Below, one piece after another: positions 45,677 through 47,983 of a DNA stretch of 47,983 nt. Positions within the stretch are counted from its first letter, which is position 1. Each line of letters opens with the position of its first letter. The position numbers were made by a program, and so were the translations under genes. The notes below the pieces were generated by a model. That model was not told the origin of the DNA and ran no database searches. It was given only the letters and a program-made list of their open reading frames with translations. Origin of the DNA: a virus; IMG/VR virus record IMGVR_UViG_3300030108_002336, positions 1 to 47,983 of that record; one strand, 5' to 3'.

Positions 45677-46036
45677 TTATCTTTTACCTCCGTGGTACTC
45701 TACAGCGTGCCCTTCTTCTATAAGAGTTTTATTAAGATTCTTCATTGTTAGTGAATCAGGACAACAAAAGTCTATTTCACCTAAGCATCTGCCAAACTTT
45801 CCTACACCATGAGATATAACTTGCACTTCTGTTGCTGTATCTAACAGTTCTGCTACTCTTTGTTTGGCTGCTAGTCCACGTTTCTTTTCTTCTAGATCTC
45901 GTGTTCTAGACTCTGGGGTATTAATCCCCATAAACCTAATTCGTTTTTTAATTTTTACATCAAAACCTAGATCTATGCTAGCGTCAATTGTATCCCCATC
46001 GATAACTCTAAGGACTTCTATATTGTATGTATACAT
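45677..46036 (-). CDS. Thermonuclease (SNase) homologue
   Basis: Read from the ATG at 46036 (MYTYNIEVLRVIDGDTIDAS), 2 bases after the previous stop; an upstream ATG at 46099 would only extend into that gene. The 119-residue protein matches staphylococcal nuclease: DGD at 13-15, Arg34 and Glu42 within IRFMGINTPES, and Arg83 in GKFGRCLGE, corresponding to the catalytic Arg35, Glu43 and Arg87. The position of Asp40 is Asn39, as is frequent in phage and bacterial SNase relatives. Calcium-dependent DNA/RNA cleavage is expected. No signal peptide, so it probably acts in the cell or virion. Confidence 0.85.
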   Translation of the reverse strand: MYTYNIEVLRVIDGDTIDASIDLGFDVKIKKRIRFMGINTPESRTRDLEEKKRGLAAKQRVAELLDTATEVQVISHGVGKFGRCLGEIDFCCPDSLTMKNLNKTLIEEGHAVEYHGGKR

Positions 46037-46038
46037 GT

Positions 46039-46563
46039 TTAGTGTGGTTGTGAAGCTCCTACAAATGTAGCTACATCTATAGGAGTTAATAATAAACACT
46101 CAGAAAAATCTCTATACGTTATAGTCACTTCTTCTCCTGATTCTAAAGCCTTTGCTATAGGTGGGTATATACGCATATATGCTGCAGTACTCTTTCCTAT
46201 AAATCCACTAGTTTTAATATTATTGTTTTCTTGAGTATCTCCCACAAGCAAACATCCTGCGGTATGTTCATCTGTATTACCACAGTGTATAAGTATATAT
46301 TCAAAATTAGGTACGTCTACAATATGAAGCATGCCTTTATGAATATCAGCAAACCTTTTACTATACTTATTGTGATACCCACCTTCTTTTCTAAACTCAA
46401 TATTATACTCTCCTTCAGGTATACAGGTTTCTCCGTAAACTTTTTCTTCACGACTTTCGTCTTCTAATGTATAGCATAAAAACTTTCTGCCATCTGTTAC
46501 ATCAAATAAAATACCGTTAGTTGAGTCTACTCCTTTGTTGAACCTTATTACTTCGAGTTTCAT
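46039..46563 (-). CDS. DUF5675-like protein
   Basis: A 174-residue protein with the signature FLCYTLEDESREEKVYGETC, IPEGEYNIEFRKEGGYHNKY, HKGMLHIVDVPNFEYILIHC and GNTDEHTAGCLLVGD. I recognise this as the DUF5675 family of phages and Bacteroidota. The conserved IHCGNT...AGC with a Cys and His pair suggests a thiol hydrolase or transpeptidase-like site, possibly acting on the cell wall, but no activity is established to my knowledge. The last 25 residues look like an extension. Close to the SNase gene (2-base gap). Confidence 0.82.
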   Translation of the reverse strand: MKLEVIRFNKGVDSTNGILFDVTDGRKFLCYTLEDESREEKVYGETCIPEGEYNIEFRKEGGYHNKYSKRFADIHKGMLHIVDVPNFEYILIHCGNTDEHTAGCLLVGDTQENNNIKTSGFIGKSTAAYMRIYPPIAKALESGEEVTITYRDFSECLLLTPIDVATFVGASQPH

Positions 46564-46648
46564 TTTTTATTTTATTAAGCCTTATGCGTTCAGCTTCTAT
46601 TGCTGGATCTTTTCTTTTCTTTTTTGTGTTAAAATACTTCTTCCTCAA
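46517..46648 (-). CDS. Possible TTG-start small basic protein
   Basis: An open frame of 43 codons begins with a TTG that overlaps the preceding stop TGA (TTGA) and reads RKKYFNTKKRKDPAIEAERI then RLNKIKNETRSNK. It fills the 81-base gap between 46563 and 46645 and overlaps the DUF5675-like gene by 47 bases. Composition is like the other small basic proteins here. The non-ATG start and long overlap make this uncertain. Confidence 0.28.
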   Translation of the reverse strand: MRKKYFNTKKKRKDPAIEAERIRLNKIKNETRSNKVQQRSRLN

Positions 46649-47277
46649 AATTCAGGAGACTCCACAAACTGTACGTTGCTTCCAGCATCCTCTCTACCTT
46701 TAGATCTAGCTAACCTCCTTTGAAGTGATCTATATCTAGCTCTTGCAAATGGATTTCTTACAGCAAACTCTCTTGCTCGATCAGGATCTAAATCTATCTC
46801 TCTCCTTCCACCAACTCTTTTCATTCTTCTTTTAAGACTTTCTTGCCTTCCTTCTCTAACGCCTTTTATTAGATCTGCTAAAACTAAACTAAATGGTTTT
46901 CTTTCTCCTTTCTCATCCTCTGTAGCCATTTCGCTAAGATCTTCTTTTGATGTCCCATAAGATGCACATTGCACCTTACCATCAACTACTTTGCAAGATT
47001 CACCTTTAGTTCCATCTCCAAAATCTACATCACCTATATCCATCGAATCACCCTTACTTTCTCCTTCTTCAATTTCTTTACGCATAGCGATTCTTCTTAG
47101 CAAGGATTCTATAGGTGCTTCTTGACGACTTCTTATAGCTTGTTCTTTTTTTCTGCCAATACTTCTTTTACCTTTAGCTCTTGCTGCTTTCGAACTACCT
47201 GGTCTAGGTCTTCCACCTTCATCCATTTTAGGTATATCTAAAAGACCTTGATATTTGTTTGCTTTAATCGTTTTCAT
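46645..47277 (-). CDS. Basic hypothetical protein with a Cys-containing beta segment
   Basis: A 210-residue protein with two very basic regions (residues 20-65, KAARAKGKRSIGRKKEQAI; and 150-200, rich in RRMKRVGGRR and RSLQRRLARSKGR) around an acidic middle (EEGESKGDSMDIGDVDFGDG) and a short KVVDGKVQCASYGTS. Probably extended or nucleic-acid binding. The N-terminal MKTIKANKYQGLLDIPKMDE resembles that of other short genes here. It shares a one-base overlap with the decoration-like gene. No family recognised. Confidence 0.6.
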   Translation of the reverse strand: MKTIKANKYQGLLDIPKMDEGGRPRPGSSKAARAKGKRSIGRKKEQAIRSRQEAPIESLLRRIAMRKEIEEGESKGDSMDIGDVDFGDGTKGESCKVVDGKVQCASYGTSKEDLSEMATEDEKGERKPFSLVLADLIKGVREGRQESLKRRMKRVGGRREIDLDPDRAREFAVRNPFARARYRSLQRRLARSKGREDAGSNVQFVESPEF

Positions 47278-47711
47278 TAGTGTGTTGCGAATATTTCTAC
47301 TTGTACTGTGCTCCCTGATGATGCTCCTTTAATTGAATCAATTTGAGCTAAAGATAAAGTTGCTTCTCCACTAGCTGCTATATTATCGTGAGCATCCATT
47401 TTATCCAATGTTAAAATATACGATCCTCCTGCAACAACACGAACTCCATATTCTTCTGAAGCATTACCTATTCTTAATGTTATTGCATCACTGGTGTGCA
47501 AATTTGTAATCCTTAAATACGAAAGCTGTGCATCTTTAATTGTGCCAGCTGCATCAATTGTATCAAATAAAACAAGGCTTGTTTCCGTGGCAGTTAAATC
47601 TACAATTCTGTGAATTACTTCATCAGCTGCAAATTCGTGGGTGTTTGTTACATTAAAATTTTTACCTTCTATTGTAACTTCTTCTTGTATTGATACTGTA
47701 AGTATTGCCAT
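47277..47711 (-). CDS. Virion decoration-type beta protein
   Basis: A 144-residue beta-rich protein. The middle SYLRITNLHTSDAITLRIGN followed by EEYGVRVVAGGSYILTLDKM is typical of small beta-sandwich proteins in marine phages thought to decorate capsids or fibres. It resembles in length and style the decoration-like proteins at 33180-33988, though it lies far from them. A TATATTTG box lies 12 bases upstream of its ATG. Confidence 0.65.
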   Translation of the reverse strand: MAILTVSIQEEVTIEGKNFNVTNTHEFAADEVIHRIVDLTATETSLVLFDTIDAAGTIKDAQLSYLRITNLHTSDAITLRIGNASEEYGVRVVAGGSYILTLDKMDAHDNIAASGEATLSLAQIDSIKGASSGSTVQVEIFATH

Positions 47712-47723
47712 GTGATATTTTTA

Positions 47724-47731
47724 CAAATATA
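47724..47731 (-). promoter_or_regulatory. Promoter box TATATTTG upstream of decoration-like gene
   Basis: The - strand reads ATAACTTATATTTGTAAAAA, a TAnnTTTG match in the 25-base gap, 12 bases before the ATG at 47711. Confidence 0.57.
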
Positions 47732-47736
47732 AGTTA

Positions 47737-47983
47737 TTATCTTTTTGTTTGTTCTATAGTGTATGGTTCGAAAACTTTACTAGAATCTATTGCTCTCATA
47801 ATAATTTGTTTTTGATTTTCGTCCCAATCATTATTCATAAAGTCAGCAAGCTGTCTTATATTGGTAGTTCCTGCATTTTCTTTAAGATTTTTTGCTATAG
47901 AATCAAAATCTCCAGACAAGTCTACTCCTTGCGCAAGAGCTGAGGTAATACCAGTTTTCATAATAGCCTCATATTCTCCTCTT
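47737..47983 (-). CDS. Partial hypothetical protein (5' part outside window)
   Basis: The frame is open to the window edge; an ATG at 47961 could be a start, but the frame continues upstream through RGEYEAI, so the gene probably begins outside. The visible end (LSGDFDSIAKNLKENAGTTN, RQLADFMNNDWDENQKQIIM) is helical and acidic. No family recognised. Confidence 0.5.
   Translation of the reverse strand, partial: RGEYEAIMKTGITSALAQGVDLSGDFDSIAKNLKENAGTTNIRQLADFMNNDWDENQKQIIMRAIDSSKVFEPYTIEQTKR

Overview
The window is an AT-rich, almost fully coding stretch of a tailed dsDNA phage, probably a podovirus of the crAss-like lineage or a close relative, infecting a member of the Bacteroidota (most likely a marine flavobacterium). 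The phage assignment rests on a recognisable large terminase, portal, scaffold, HK97-fold-type major capsid protein, two neck-ring proteins, a very large tail 'muzzle' protein, internal virion proteins and a holin, in the order typical of crAss-like phages, with no sheath or tape-measure gene seen. The host assignment rests on a type IX secretion (T9SS) sorting domain, a TAnnTTTG-type promoter motif in the gaps, and secreted-protein repeats typical of Bacteroidota. No integrase, repressor/lysogeny cassette, tRNA or CRISPR was seen.

Layout. 1-1252 (+ strand): the end of an early or replication operon, closing with a small protein that looks like DnaA domain IV. It meets the late genes head-on in an 8-base stop-to-stop overlap. 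1245-45224 (- strand, read right to left) is one long late block: small genes and a GroES-like co-chaperonin (45.2-43.6 kb); HNH nuclease, lipoprotein, terminase and portal (43.1-38 kb); fibre proteins, a methyltransferase and small basic proteins (38-34 kb); decoration proteins, scaffold and capsid (34-28.7 kb); ConA-like fibre, ring proteins and muzzle (28.3-17.3 kb); internal virion proteins including a 1735-residue polyvalent protein (17.2-8.7 kb); then holin and a set of exported proteins (8.7-3.6 kb); and a basic protein and a zincin-like protein at the end. A lone + strand gene at 45254-45676 (likely winged helix) separates this block from a small - strand set (SNase, DUF5675-like, basic and decoration proteins) reaching the right edge.

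How the genes work together. Terminase and portal package DNA into a shell built by scaffold and capsid protein and decorated by several paralogous small beta proteins. Rings and muzzle form the tail, and internal proteins are probably ejected with the DNA. The holin and exported proteins act on the host envelope late in infection.

The most unusual content is (i) a phage-encoded protein with signal peptide, about 12 Cys-containing repeats and a T9SS sorting tail; (ii) a tail muzzle protein ending in an Ig-like domain, a Pro/Asp linker and a textbook type I dockerin, placed exactly where the muzzle appears split into two genes; (iii) a recurrent TATATTTG promoter motif in nine of the twelve - strand intergenic gaps of 18 bases or more, three of them 4 bases from the ATG (predicted leaderless mRNAs) and two directly following hairpin terminators. 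No stretch over 300 bases lacks a gene.
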